From Patescibacteria group bacterium (GTDB taxonomy: Bacteria; Patescibacteriota; Minisyncoccia; Phycocordibacterales; UBA918), in NCBI GenBank assembly GCA_019750255.1, contig JAIEOU010000001.1, positions 1 through 36,005 on the forward strand: a DNA stretch of 36,005 bases, written 5' to 3'. Made by a program: the position numbers and the translations under genes. The notes below the pieces were generated by a model. That model saw nothing but the letters and a program-made list of their open reading frames with translations, was not told where the DNA came from and searched no databases. Shown here piece after piece: positions 9,504-17,553 of the stretch (positions within the stretch are counted from its first letter, which is position 1; the number at the start of each line of letters is the position of its first letter).

Positions 9504-12500
9504 TTAGGCATTCTCATAAGTACGCTTCGGCGCTTCTTCCTTATCAAGGCGGACATCGAGCGCAAGGCCGCGAAGCTGGTTTACGAGCACATTGAACGCA
9601 GCTGGAGTGTGCGGGTGACCAATCTTCTCGTCACGCACAATGGCGTCAAAGGCAGCACTACGGCCGACAATGTCATCAGACTTGATAGTGAGCATTTCCC
9701 GCAAGGTGTAGGCAGCACCATAACCAAGGAGCGCCCACACTTCCATTTCTCCAAAGCGCTGACCGCCCACCTGTGCCTTACCTCCGAGCGGCTGCTGGGT
9801 AATAAGAGAGTACGGACCAATCGAACGCATGTGAATCTTATCCTCTACCATGTGGTGGAGTTTAAGGATGTACATGTAACCAACAGCCGTCTTCTGAGCA
9901 AATGGTTCACCGGTTTGACCATCGCGGAGCTGGATCTTTCCGTCTTCAGGAAGGCCGGCGGCCTTGAGCTCTGCCTTCACGTGGACTTCGGTCGCACCCG
10001 CAAACGGAGGCACCACAGCCTGGTAACCGAGCGTGTGTGCAGCCATACCAAGGTGAAGCTCAAGAATCTGTCCGAGATTCATACGCGAGGGCACACCCAG
10101 TGGTGTAAGGAGAATGTCGATTGGTCGACCGTCTTCGGTGTACGGCATATCTTCCTCAGGGAGAATACGTGAGATAACTCCCTTGTTACCGTGACGACCA
10201 GCAAGCTTGTCACCTACTGAAACATTACGCACCTGTGCCACAGTGATATGGATACGCTTGATTACTCCACTTTCGAGTTGGTCACCCTGCTCACGTGAGA
10301 AAATCTTTACGCCAATAATGCGGCCACGCTTTCCAGCCTCAAGGCGCAGTGAGGTGTCCTTCACGTCCTTCGCCTTCTCACCAAAGATAGAACGCAAGAG
10401 ACGTTCTTCTGGAGTAAGCTGTGTCTCACCCTTAGGGGTTACTTTTCCAACCAGAATGTCGCCAGGACGAACCTCGGCACCGATGCGAATCACACCGTCC
10501 TCATCGAGGTTACGGAGCTTTACATCAGACACGTTAGGAATGTCTGAGGTGGTAACTTCTGGACCAAGCTTTGTGTCACGAACTGACACTTCGAGCTCAT
10601 CGAGGTGAATAGTTGAGAACTTACTCTGCTTTACGAGACGCTCTGAAATAACAATCGCGTCTTCGTAGTTTGCTCCGTTCCAACTCATGAAGGCGACGAG
10701 GGCATTTTGACCGACGGCAATCTGGCCCTTGTCAGTTGATGAGGTATCAGCAAGGAGATCACCGCGCTTTACCGTATCGCCAACATGTACCGCTGGACGG
10801 TGGTAAAAGGCAGAGAAGTCGTTCGTTCGCTGGAAAGTCGTGAGTGGATATTCGTTCTTCTTTCCATCCTTATTCTTTACCACAATGTGTTTGGCGTCAC
10901 ATTCAATGACTTCTCCGGCTTCAAGGGCGTAGAGTACGCGACCTGAATCACGACCAGCAATGGCTTCAACACCAGTAGATACGAGTGGCGCTTCCTGGAT
11001 AAGACATGGAGTCGCCTGCTTCTGCATGTTGGAACCCATGAGGGTACGATTGGCGTCGTCATGATTGAGGAAAGGAATCATCGAGGTTGCTACAGAAAAG
11101 GCCTGGTTGGTGGCGATATCCATATAGTCCACATCCTTGCGTGGAATCACCCGCGGGTCGCCCTTCTTGCGCGCTTCAACGAGATCACTCACGATCTTGC
11201 CACTCTTATCAATCTCCACCGCAGCGTGTGCGATGTTGTACTTCTCTTCTTCGTGCGCGTTTAGGTACACCACCTCATCAGTCACACTTCCCTTCTCTAC
11301 CTTTACGTACGGTGTTTCGATGATACCGAAGCGGTTCACGCGTGAATACATCGCGAGGCGCAGAATGAGACCGATATTCGGTCCTTCTGGAGTATGAATT
11401 GGACAGAGGCGACCATAATGCGATGGGTGCACGTCGCGCACTTCAAAGCCGGCACGTTCACGAGTAAGACCACCCGGACCGAGCGCTGACAGCGTACGGA
11501 GGTGTTCGATTTCGGCCAGAATGTTCTGCTGCTGCGAAAACTGCGAGAGCTGGTTCGTTGTATAAAACTCCTTAATAGCCGCCTGGAGTGGACGCGGGTT
11601 GATAATCTGCATTGGAAGTGATGTCTCGGCCTCGATAGTCGACATACGGTCCTGAATATTGCGCTTCATACGGGTCATACCGACACGCACGCGCTGCTGG
11701 AGCATTTCACCAAAGTAGCGCACGCGACGGAAACCGAGGTGGTCGATGTCGTCAGGCAAGGCGCCTACCTCATGATTTTGCGTGACTATATGCGTAATAA
11801 TAAGGCGCACATCCTCAATCGAGATGGTTCGCTGGTCAGTGGCTTTCTTATCAATTGGGCGTTCAAAACGCTCATTGAAGTGGTGGCGACCAATTTCAGA
11901 AAGGTCGTATCGCTCTGGCGCAAAAATAGATCGCACAAACTCTCGAGCATTTTCTACCGTTGCTAGGTCACCATCACGGAGGCGGTTGTAGATTTCAATA
12001 AATGACTCGTCGGTGGTCTTCGCAGGATCTTTAGCAAGGGTTGCCTTAATGTACTCTTCACCACGCGGCACACCCTTAACAAGCTCGAGCATGTCTTTTT
12101 CGGTAGTAACACCAAGGACGCGGAGGAGTGAGGAAATAGGAAATTTCTTCTTGCGGTCAATCTTCACATTGATGACTCCGTCAGCTTCGGACTCAACCTC
12201 AACCCACGCACCACGCGCTGGGATGATTTTGGCACCAAAGAGCATGCGACCCTTAGCTTCGTTGGCAGTAAAGAAAATACCGTATGAGCGAGCGAGCTGA
12301 GGAACGATAACGCGTTCAACACCATTGATGATGAAGGTACCGTTTTCGGTCATGACCGGCATGTCGGTGAAAAAGATTTCCTGTTCCTTTTCACTTTCGA
12401 ACGTCTTGTTCTTCAAAACCACCATCGCCCGCAGCGGCGCTTCGTAGGTGAGTTTATTTTCTTTAGCGAACTCTGGAGAACATTTTGGCGAGCCCAGTTC

Positions 12501-12725
12501 GTACTTCTTGAAACGGAGTTCAAACTTCTTTTCTGAGTAGTCGGAAATAGGAGAAAATTCAGTGAAAATTTCCTTGAGAGCGGTCTCGACAAACCAACGG
12601 AATGATTCACGCTGTGGCTGGATGAGATCCGGGAGATCAATACGAGGCGCCGGACTGACAGCAAACACCTTTGACGGCATTGATGCGACAGACCCAACGA
12701 CGTCCTGTTCTTTTGTGGTGCGCAT
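9504..12725 (-). CDS. rpoB: RNA polymerase subunit beta
   Basis: The 1073-residue beta subunit. The fork/rifampicin region is clear: NQLSQFSQQQN, then LSALGPGGLTRERAGF and GRLCPIHTPEGPNIGL. The C-terminal GGQRFGEMEVWAL block that contacts beta' is present. In E. coli numbering, position Asp516 is Gln here (residue 398) and Arg529 is Thr (residue 411), while Ser531 and His526 are kept. Changes at 516 and 529 are known rifampicin-resistance positions, so reduced drug binding is inferred. The rplJL genes that often precede rpoB are not adjacent. The upstream leader holds a long palindrome (12796-12861). The ATG at 12725 has no good Shine-Dalgarno. Confidence 0.97.
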   Translation of the reverse strand: MRTTKEQDVVGSVASMPSKVFAVSPAPRIDLPDLIQPQRESFRWFVETALKEIFTEFSPISDYSEKKFELRFKKYELGSPKCSPEFAKENKLTYEAPLRAMVVLKNKTFESEKEQEIFFTDMPVMTENGTFIINGVERVIVPQLARSYGIFFTANEAKGRMLFGAKIIPARGAWVEVESEADGVINVKIDRKKKFPISSLLRVLGVTTEKDMLELVKGVPRGEEYIKATLAKDPAKTTDESFIEIYNRLRDGDLATVENAREFVRSIFAPERYDLSEIGRHHFNERFERPIDKKATDQRTISIEDVRLIITHIVTQNHEVGALPDDIDHLGFRRVRYFGEMLQQRVRVGMTRMKRNIQDRMSTIEAETSLPMQIINPRPLQAAIKEFYTTNQLSQFSQQQNILAEIEHLRTLSALGPGGLTRERAGFEVRDVHPSHYGRLCPIHTPEGPNIGLILRLAMYSRVNRFGIIETPYVKVEKGSVTDEVVYLNAHEEEKYNIAHAAVEIDKSGKIVSDLVEARKKGDPRVIPRKDVDYMDIATNQAFSVATSMIPFLNHDDANRTLMGSNMQKQATPCLIQEAPLVSTGVEAIAGRDSGRVLYALEAGEVIECDAKHIVVKNKDGKKNEYPLTTFQRTNDFSAFYHRPAVHVGDTVKRGDLLADTSSTDKGQIAVGQNALVAFMSWNGANYEDAIVISERLVKQSKFSTIHLDELEVSVRDTKLGPEVTTSDIPNVSDVKLRNLDEDGVIRIGAEVRPGDILVGKVTPKGETQLTPEERLLRSIFGEKAKDVKDTSLRLEAGKRGRIIGVKIFSREQGDQLESGVIKRIHITVAQVRNVSVGDKLAGRHGNKGVISRILPEEDMPYTEDGRPIDILLTPLGVPSRMNLGQILELHLGMAAHTLGYQAVVPPFAGATEVHVKAELKAAGLPEDGKIQLRDGQTGEPFAQKTAVGYMYILKLHHMVEDKIHMRSIGPYSLITQQPLGGKAQVGGQRFGEMEVWALLGYGAAYTLREMLTIKSDDIVGRSAAFDAIVRDEKIGHPHTPAAFNVLVNQLRGLALDVRLDKEEAPKRTYENA

Positions 12726-12795
12726 ATGAAATAAAACTTACGGTCACTCGGCTTAGTAAAACCTCCCTCACAGTTCCCAGTTTTGACACACAGAC

Positions 12796-12861
12796 GTCGC
12801 ACTACTAACGCAATAAGAACACGTTATAAACGTGCTCTTATTGGCGACAGGTAATTAGTGC
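12796..12861. promoter_or_regulatory. Palindromic leader upstream of rpoB with two alternative outer stems
   Basis: The core hairpin is 12811-12843: CAATAAGA/TCTTATTG and CACGT/ACGTG with one mismatch and a five-base loop. It can be extended by GTCGC (12796-12800) with GCGAC (12844-12848), or instead by GCACTA (12799-12804) with TAGTGC (12856-12861). These two outer stems share bases and cannot form together. No T-run follows, so it is not a standard terminator. Confidence 0.5.
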
Positions 12862-13010
12862 GCTTTTGTGGTAATCACAACGTGGAATCCGCTTACTCGC
12901 CGCTTCAAAATCTCCAGCCGTAACTCATCCGAGACCTCTTTGCGTATGTGGCGAGATTGTAACACATGGGTAAATAACCGCAAGCTGGCAAGCCCTACCC
13001 TGTGGAAAGT

Positions 13011-13730
13011 TTACGGTTTTACAGATTTTCCCAACACTGGACCACGGGATACTCCCCGACGCCACTCATCAATATCTTTATGGTTACCCCCTAAAAGTAC
13101 TTCTGGAACTGGATATTTCTGCTTTTTATGGACCAGCACCTCTGGGCGGGTATAAGTACGACCTGAGGTTGCACGATCATCTTCTAGTGAATCAAAGGTA
13201 CCAAGCACCCCCGGTACCTGCCTTGAAACGGTATCGATAATCGTGAGTGCCGGGAGTTCGCCACCGGTAAGGATGTAATCCCCCACACTTACTTCCTCTG
13301 CCTCCGTAATTTCTTTTACCCGTTCATCAATCCCCTCATAACGACCAGAAATAAGTACGATGTGTTCGTACTGCTGCGCAAACTCTTTAGCGAGCGCCTG
13401 GGTAAATACCTGGCCACGCGGTGACATGATGAGTGTCTTTACCTTCCCCGCCGCCCTAGCGGTCGTCTTCTTCCCCACCGCCTTTTCCCAGGCCTTGATA
13501 ACCGGCTCGGCCATCAGTACCATCCCTGGCCCACCACCATACGGACGCTCGTCTACCTTACGATGCTTGTCGGTCGCGAAGTCCCGGGGGTTGTAATACG
13601 AGACAGTAATTTTCTTCCCCCGCACCTTAGCCCCCTTCCCTTTATCTGTCTTCTGGGCCCGACCAAGCACACTCGCGCTCGTATACGCTTCGCACACTTC
13701 TGGAAAAATGGTGATGACGTGGAAATGCAT
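13011..13730 (-). CDS. trmD: tRNA (guanine-N1-)-methyltransferase TrmD
   Basis: Methylates G37 next to the anticodon of tRNAs that read CNN codons, using S-adenosylmethionine, which prevents frameshifting. Family marks are the N-terminal HFHVITIFPE, RPYGGGPGM, the trefoil-knot SAM-binding block ISGRYEGIDERV, and VGDYILTGGELPAL. The C-terminal part ends with EVLLGGNHKDIDEWRR. About 239 residues, normal for the family. I prefer ATG 13730 because the family begins just before the FPE motif; ATG 13751 would directly abut a terminator hairpin. In many bacteria the order is rpsP-khpA-rimM-trmD; rimM is absent here, and a repeat element plus the hairpin sit between khpA and trmD. Confidence 0.93.
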   Translation of the reverse strand: MHFHVITIFPEVCEAYTSASVLGRAQKTDKGKGAKVRGKKITVSYYNPRDFATDKHRKVDERPYGGGPGMVLMAEPVIKAWEKAVGKKTTARAAGKVKTLIMSPRGQVFTQALAKEFAQQYEHIVLISGRYEGIDERVKEITEAEEVSVGDYILTGGELPALTIIDTVSRQVPGVLGTFDSLEDDRATSGRTYTRPEVLVHKKQKYPVPEVLLGGNHKDIDEWRRGVSRGPVLGKSVKP

Positions 13731-13751
13731 AGATTTAAAGTAGCGTACCAT

Positions 13752-13786
13752 ACTAAAAGCGCCGCCCGAAGGGCGGCGCTTTTAGT
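13752..13786. terminator. Perfect hairpin abutting the trmD start
   Basis: Arms 13752-13767 and 13771-13786 form a perfect 16-bp stem with a GC core and A4/T4 edges. On the minus strand it would end khpA transcription just before trmD, with no visible promoter for trmD after it. It may act as a partial terminator or attenuator. Confidence 0.7.
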
Positions 13787-13787
13787 G

Positions 13788-13890
13788 CTAGCACAGCTCG
13801 CCAACGCTACTTTTTTCGCTTTGATGCTCAAAAGTAATGAAGCGTCGACATCAGGAAAATATAGTCGTGACTATGTCACTCCTTATTTCT
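13788..13890 (-). repeat. Structured intergenic repeat between khpA and trmD
   Basis: Read on the minus strand it has the family order: AAGGA, a small hairpin GTGAC/GTCAC, the GACTATATTTT box (13856-13866), then a hairpin with an ACTTTT/AAAAGT stem and the loop GAGCATCAAAGCGA. The same loop with a different stem occurs at 34670-34700 on the plus strand. Confidence 0.65.
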
Positions 13891-13891
13891 C

Positions 13892-14242
13892 CTAAATTTT
13901 CAAGTCATCTATCGCTTCATCTAGAGTTTTAGTAGTAGTCGGATTATCCTCCTGCATCGCTTCAGCAATCTCGCGACTCATACCCTTCCCCCCTACCGGT
14001 TCGTTAATTTTAAGATTCACTCGTGCATCATGCTTCATACCAACAACTCGTAAGAGCGTGCGAATGGCCTTAGCGGTGTTACCCGAACGACCTATGATCT
14101 TTCCCATATCGTCGGCATGTACGTCGAGCGTAAGAAGCACACCCATTTCATCGACAGTGCGGTTGATGTGTACACTATCTGGGTTATCGACAAGGGCCTT
14201 TACAAGCACCTCCAGGAACTGTTTATCTTCATGCGTATCCAT
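13892..14242 (-). CDS. khpA: KH-domain RNA-binding protein (KhpA-like)
   Basis: A 116-residue single-KH-domain protein. The GRSG loop at 51-54, within DMGKIIGRSGNTAKAIR, is the GxxG nucleic-acid-binding signature. It is longer than usual KhpA (about 75-80 residues) because of a charged C-terminal tail (roughly 82-116). KhpA-family proteins bind RNA, often with KhpB, and in Gram-positives affect cell-wall and division regulation; here only RNA binding is supported. It follows rpsP, its common neighbour, with a gap of about 120 bases. No Shine-Dalgarno is evident before ATG 14242. Confidence 0.88.
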   Translation of the reverse strand: MDTHEDKQFLEVLVKALVDNPDSVHINRTVDEMGVLLTLDVHADDMGKIIGRSGNTAKAIRTLLRVVGMKHDARVNLKINEPVGGKGMSREIAEAMQEDNPTTTKTLDEAIDDLKI

Positions 14243-14364
14243 ACAAGGGTGGGCTTAACTGATGTAGTAGGCGTTACAGGACTCGAAACGCGCTCCCGCT
14301 ATGATACGTGAGTCAGTAAGTACGGTCAACGCACCAGTAGTTAAGAAATGAGCAGAAACTCAGT

Positions 14365-14667
14365 TTAGGCTGCAGCGGCAGCCTCCTTTACCTGTGGTGT
14401 CTTCTTCGGGAGCACGTTTCGCTTCTTGGCGTCAATTACCTTTTTAGTAACAAGCAGATTGTGGACAGTGCCAGACGCCTGAACACCCTTGGCAAGCCAC
14501 ATCTTGGCTGCCTCACTGTCAACCACTGACGTACCGAGCTTTGGGTTGTAATTACCGATTTGCGCAACAAAATTATTGCTCTTTGGGCTCTCACGCTTAT
14601 CAACAACGATAATTCGGTATGAAGGGTCGTTTTTTCGGCCCACTCGCTTTAGACGCATCATTAACAT
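14365..14667 (-). CDS. rpsP: 30S ribosomal protein S16
   Basis: A small-subunit assembly protein. The 100 residues start MLMMRLKRVGRKNDPSYRI, and the S16 signature block (RIIVVDKRESPKSNNF, then IGNYNP) is clear. The C-terminal tail is Lys/Ala-rich. The ATG at 14667 or the nearby ATGs at 14661 and 14658 could each be the start. An extended -10-like TGGTAGTCT lies nine bases before 14667, in line with the short-leader pattern of this genome. First gene of the rpsP-khpA-trmD group. Confidence 0.95.
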   Translation of the reverse strand: MLMMRLKRVGRKNDPSYRIIVVDKRESPKSNNFVAQIGNYNPKLGTSVVDSEAAKMWLAKGVQASGTVHNLLVTKKVIDAKKRNVLPKKTPQVKEAAAAA

Positions 14668-14699
14668 AGTGGCGCTAGACTACCAGAAACGTTTAAAAC

Positions 14700-14870
14700 G
14701 GTCAAGGAGAAACAAGGAGGGCGCAGCCCGACTATGTTTTCCTTGTGCGGGCGCTTCAGCAGATTCGACCTCACCAGGGAGAATCTGTTGGTAGCGAACC
14801 GCCTGGGAGATAAGCAGAAACAAGGAAGGCGTAGGCCGGTCAGATGTTCCTCTGGGTAGAGGAACATCTT
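14700..14870 (+). repeat. Structured intergenic repeat upstream of the small RNA
   Basis: Order: AAGGA, small hairpin GGGC/GCCC, GACTATGTTTT (14730-14740), CTTGTGC, hairpin CAGATTC/GAATCTG (14760-14766 and 14781-14787) with loop GACCTCACCAGGGA, then GCCTGGGAGATAAGCAG, and a final hairpin (14842-14852 with 14859-14869). That last hairpin matches the one at 99-132 except for one swapped base pair. Confidence 0.7.
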
Positions 14871-14877
14871 TATCTTT

Positions 14878-14971
14878 AAAAAAAGGGCGCCGGTCCGGGG
14901 GGACCAGCGCAAGTTAGGGGGCCCGCCACATAATGCGGTGGCGAGACGGACGGAGGGAGACACCGCCCGTC
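14878..14971 (-). ncRNA. Candidate small RNA with own promoter and terminator
   Basis: On the minus strand a promoter at 14977-15004 leads into three consecutive hairpins: GGACGG/CCGTCC (14948-14972), CGCCAC/GTGGCG (14924-14943), and a 10-bp terminator stem (14887-14910, four-base loop) followed by seven T. The RNA would be about 94 nt with almost no unpaired sequence at its 5' end. It contains no ORF. It lacks the conserved SRP RNA loop, and it is too short for RNase P RNA, tmRNA and 6S RNA. Function unknown. Confidence 0.6.
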
Positions 14972-14976
14972 CAACC

Positions 14977-15004
14977 ATAATACCCCTGGAAAAATAAGGC
15001 GCAA
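14977..15004 (-). promoter_or_regulatory. Promoter of the candidate small RNA
   Basis: TATTAT (14977-14982) and TTGCGC (14999-15004) with a 16-bp spacer on the minus strand. The predicted start falls at the first base pair of hairpin 1. Confidence 0.5.
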
Positions 15005-15005
15005 G

Positions 15006-15014
15006 TGCTATACT
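15006..15014 (+). promoter_or_regulatory. rnr extended -10 promoter (TGCTATACT)
   Basis: TGC plus TATACT (15009-15014) ends seven bases before the GTG start of rnr. The same nonamer precedes dnaE and rnc. Confidence 0.65.
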
Positions 15015-15021
15015 TCCGCTT

Positions 15022-16965
15022 GTGAATACTCCCCAACCAGCCTTTAGCGGCCCCATCATGATCCGAGGCAAAGGGACCGGCTTTGTGGCCCACCCCGACC
15101 TTAAAGAAGATATCGTTATCGAACGAGATAATTTAGGTATCGCCCTCGATGGTGATACGGTAGAAGTTTCCTTCACCCCGCCAAAGGGAGACAAACGCGC
15201 CGAAGGAAAGGTAGTAAAAATTATTCAGCGGGCCCATCGCGAAATCATCGGGGTGGTAAAAACGAGAATCTTGCTTGGCGCCACGAGCTACTATCTCCAG
15301 CCGGACAACCACCGCATCCACGTCCGTCCCTACCTCCCCGAAGCAACCGCAAATGACCTCGACATGAAGGTGGCGGTCACGATTACCAGCTGGACGCTTC
15401 CGGCTACAGACCCAACCTGTACCATTGTCGAAACCCTTGGGCGGGCTGGCGAACACGAAACGGAAATGCAAGCCATCATTCGCGGCGGCGGGTTTGCTAT
15501 CGACTTCCCCGAAGCAGTTGCAAAAGCTGCTGAAGACATAAGTAATCGCCGTGACGAAATTTTCCACGACGCAGCGGCGGACCCTAAGCGTCGGGACTTC
15601 CGGGGAATCACCACCATGACCATCGACCCGGTTGATGCCAAAGACTTTGACGACGCCCTGTCGTTTCAAACCCTACCATCGGGTAATGTCGAAGTCGGTA
15701 TTCATATCGCTGACGTTTCCCACTATGTAGTCGAAGGTGAACCCATTGATAAGGAGGCGGAAGAACGCGGTACGTCAGTATATCTAGTTGACCGCGTGAT
15801 CCCCATGCTTCCAGAAGTATTGTCAAACGACCTCTGTTCCCTACGCCCCCACGAAGACCGCCTGGCTTTTTCTGCTGTGTTTGAACTCACTCCCCAGGCC
15901 GAGATTGTACATGCGTGGTACGGTCAGACTATTATCCACTCGGATAAGCGTTTTAGTTATGAAGAGGCCCAGGAAGTCCTCGACAAGAACGATGGTCCGT
16001 TCCTCGCCGAACTAACCACCCTTATGACCCTCGGCCGCCTCTTGCGCAAGGAACGATATAAAGAAGGCGCTATTGCCTTTGAGCAACCCGAGGTAAAGTT
16101 TGAGCTCGATGAGCGCGGTGCGCCAATTCGGGTGTATGCCAAGGTGCGCACCGAAACCATGATGATGATTGAAGACTTTATGCTTCTGGCTAACCGCGAA
16201 GTGGCAACTTACATCTATGACCTTTCGAAGGACACCAACAAAGACCTGGCGTTCGTGTATCGTATCCACGACACACCAAACCCCGACAAAATTACCGAGC
16301 TCGCTCTTTTCCTCAACGCGCTCGGCTACGAGTTTGATGTAAACAAGGGTGTCGTGACCGCAAAAAGCATCAACAAACTGCTCGCCTCACTCGACGGCAA
16401 ACCGGAAGCTAACCTCATCAAGACTGCTACCATTCGCTCGATGGCTAAGGCAATCTACTCAACCAAAAATATCGGGCACTTCGGTCTCGCCTTTAAGTAC
16501 TACACCCACTTTACCTCACCGATTCGCCGCTATCCGGACCTGATGGTGCACCGACTCCTCCGTCGTCACCTAGACAGCTCAGTCATCAAGGGTAATGAGC
16601 TTGCTCGCTATGAAAAGCTTTCAAAGCAGTCATCAGAACGCGAAATGGAAGCAGTATCAGCTGAAAGAGACTCGATTAAGTTCAAGCAGGTCGAGTACAT
16701 GATGAACCGGATCGGCCACATCTTCGAGGGCGTCATTACCGGTGTGACTGACTGGGGCGTTTACGTACAAGACAAGGAGTCACTATCGGAAGGTATGGTG
16801 CGCCTTGCCGCCATCAAGAGCGACTACTATGAGCACGACCCCAAGGGCTACCGCATCAAGGGGCAAAAGACGGGTAAGGTCTACCGCCTTGGTGACGAGG
16901 TAAAGATTAAGCTCGTGAAGGTACTTAAAGATGAACGACAGCTAGACTTTGAACTCCTTGCGTAA
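15022..16965 (+). CDS. rnr: Ribonuclease R / RNase II family 3'-5' exoribonuclease
   Basis: Degrades structured RNA from the 3' end. The 647 residues comprise an N-terminal cold-shock-like OB domain (from RGKGTGFVAHPD), a second OB domain, the RNB catalytic domain with the metal-binding TIDPVDAKDFDDA motif and HFTSPIRRYPDLMVHR, and a C-terminal S1 domain (EGVITGVTDWGVYVQ). It lacks the N-terminal helix-turn-helix region and the basic tail of E. coli RNase R (over 800 residues), so it is a short form. I take the GTG at 15022 as the start: the extended -10 ends seven bases upstream, predicting a leaderless mRNA. An in-frame ATG shortly downstream (MIRGKG) is an alternative. Ends in a strong terminator. 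Confidence 0.94.
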   Translation: MNTPQPAFSGPIMIRGKGTGFVAHPDLKEDIVIERDNLGIALDGDTVEVSFTPPKGDKRAEGKVVKIIQRAHREIIGVVKTRILLGATSYYLQPDNHRIHVRPYLPEATANDLDMKVAVTITSWTLPATDPTCTIVETLGRAGEHETEMQAIIRGGGFAIDFPEAVAKAAEDISNRRDEIFHDAAADPKRRDFRGITTMTIDPVDAKDFDDALSFQTLPSGNVEVGIHIADVSHYVVEGEPIDKEAEERGTSVYLVDRVIPMLPEVLSNDLCSLRPHEDRLAFSAVFELTPQAEIVHAWYGQTIIHSDKRFSYEEAQEVLDKNDGPFLAELTTLMTLGRLLRKERYKEGAIAFEQPEVKFELDERGAPIRVYAKVRTETMMMIEDFMLLANREVATYIYDLSKDTNKDLAFVYRIHDTPNPDKITELALFLNALGYEFDVNKGVVTAKSINKLLASLDGKPEANLIKTATIRSMAKAIYSTKNIGHFGLAFKYYTHFTSPIRRYPDLMVHRLLRRHLDSSVIKGNELARYEKLSKQSSEREMEAVSAERDSIKFKQVEYMMNRIGHIFEGVITGVTDWGVYVQDKESLSEGMVRLAAIKSDYYEHDPKGYRIKGQKTGKVYRLGDEVKIKLVKVLKDERQLDFELLA

Positions 16966-16975
16966 AGTGCAGCAC

Positions 16976-17013
16976 AAGAAAGCGCGGTGTCCGTACGGAC
17001 ACCGCGCTTTCTT
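16976..17013. terminator. Terminator after rnr
   Basis: A 38-base perfect palindrome, GC-rich in the centre with AAGAAA/TTTCTT ends, starting ten bases past the rnr stop. Confidence 0.9.
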
Positions 17014-17036
17014 ATAGCGAGCTACATAAAAGAAAG

Positions 17037-17063
17037 GCCCGCGCGGAAGGATTCCGCGCGGGC
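17037..17063 (-). terminator. Terminator of the 3-TM protein gene
   Basis: A 12-bp GC-rich stem (17037-17048 with 17052-17063, three-base loop), followed on the minus strand by CTTTCTTTT. Confidence 0.85.
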
Positions 17064-17081
17064 AATTTCGACGCCACCCAT

Positions 17082-17453
17082 TTACCGCACCAGTGTGGCA
17101 ATCCATATGAGGGCCATGAGGATAAACCAAGCAATGGTGCAAACGCGCATACGCCCATCGCCATGGTGGCATACGGATATGAACACCGGAACGTTGAGGA
17201 GAGCAAGAAGCGGCCAGTTATTCGTCCTGAACGCATCGATGTTTGGCGCTGTCCACACTTCCCACACCGTGGGTGAGTAGATGAGCGGACCAAGTAAGGT
17301 CAAGGCTAGGAACCACTTTCCAGTCGCACTTTGCACGAACGGAAGCGTCAAGCGCCTTACCCAAGCACAGACAGCTTGATCAGACAAGCATACAGCAGTC
17401 CACACTCCTTGGATTCCAGCATTGGACGATGGACGTTCCAGTACATCACTCAT
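17082..17453 (-). CDS. Small three-TM membrane protein, possibly PQ-loop-like
   Basis: A 123-residue integral membrane protein. I start it at ATG 17453 (MSDVLERP) because a strong GGAGG lies eight bases upstream; the frame extends to 17501 without support. After a soluble stretch of about 45 residues come three hydrophobic segments: LALTLLGPLIYSPTVW, NWPLLALLNVPVFISV, and IAWFILMALIWIATLV. The layout (a Pro in the first segment followed by a W-x-x-W stretch, then a GD-x-R-M loop) recalls SemiSWEET/PQ-loop proteins. The match is by topology only and function is unproven. A TATACT box at 17487-17492 may be its promoter. It is downstream of smc but appears separately expressed. Confidence 0.75.
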   Translation of the reverse strand: MSDVLERPSSNAGIQGVWTAVCLSDQAVCAWVRRLTLPFVQSATGKWFLALTLLGPLIYSPTVWEVWTAPNIDAFRTNNWPLLALLNVPVFISVCHHGDGRMRVCTIAWFILMALIWIATLVR

Positions 17454-17486
17454 ATTCGTTTCCTCCCCCTTTACAAAGCAGCCGGC

Positions 17487-17492
17487 AGTATA
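17487..17492 (-). promoter_or_regulatory. -10 box for the 3-TM protein gene
   Basis: TATACT on the minus strand, 33 bases before the ATG at 17453. This leaves room for the visible Shine-Dalgarno, unlike most promoters here. Confidence 0.4.
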
Positions 17493-17553
17493 GACTAGCA
17501 ATTATTAAAGAGCAACCAGTATCACAGCAAAACCCTAGAATTTTAGAGAGTTG

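Noticed and set aside
14243-14364. tRNA-like 3' end on the minus strand (TTCGAGTCCTGTAACGCC)
   Set aside because: The T-loop looks right, but the 5' T-stem does not pair, the acceptor has a mismatch, there is no CCA, no D-arm motif, and the total is only about 66 bases. At best a remnant, more likely chance.
14661-15194. 177-aa minus-strand frame across the rpsP-rnr gap
   Set aside because: It overlaps the rpsP start, the repeat, the small RNA and the start of rnr on the other strand; residue use looks like a shadow frame.
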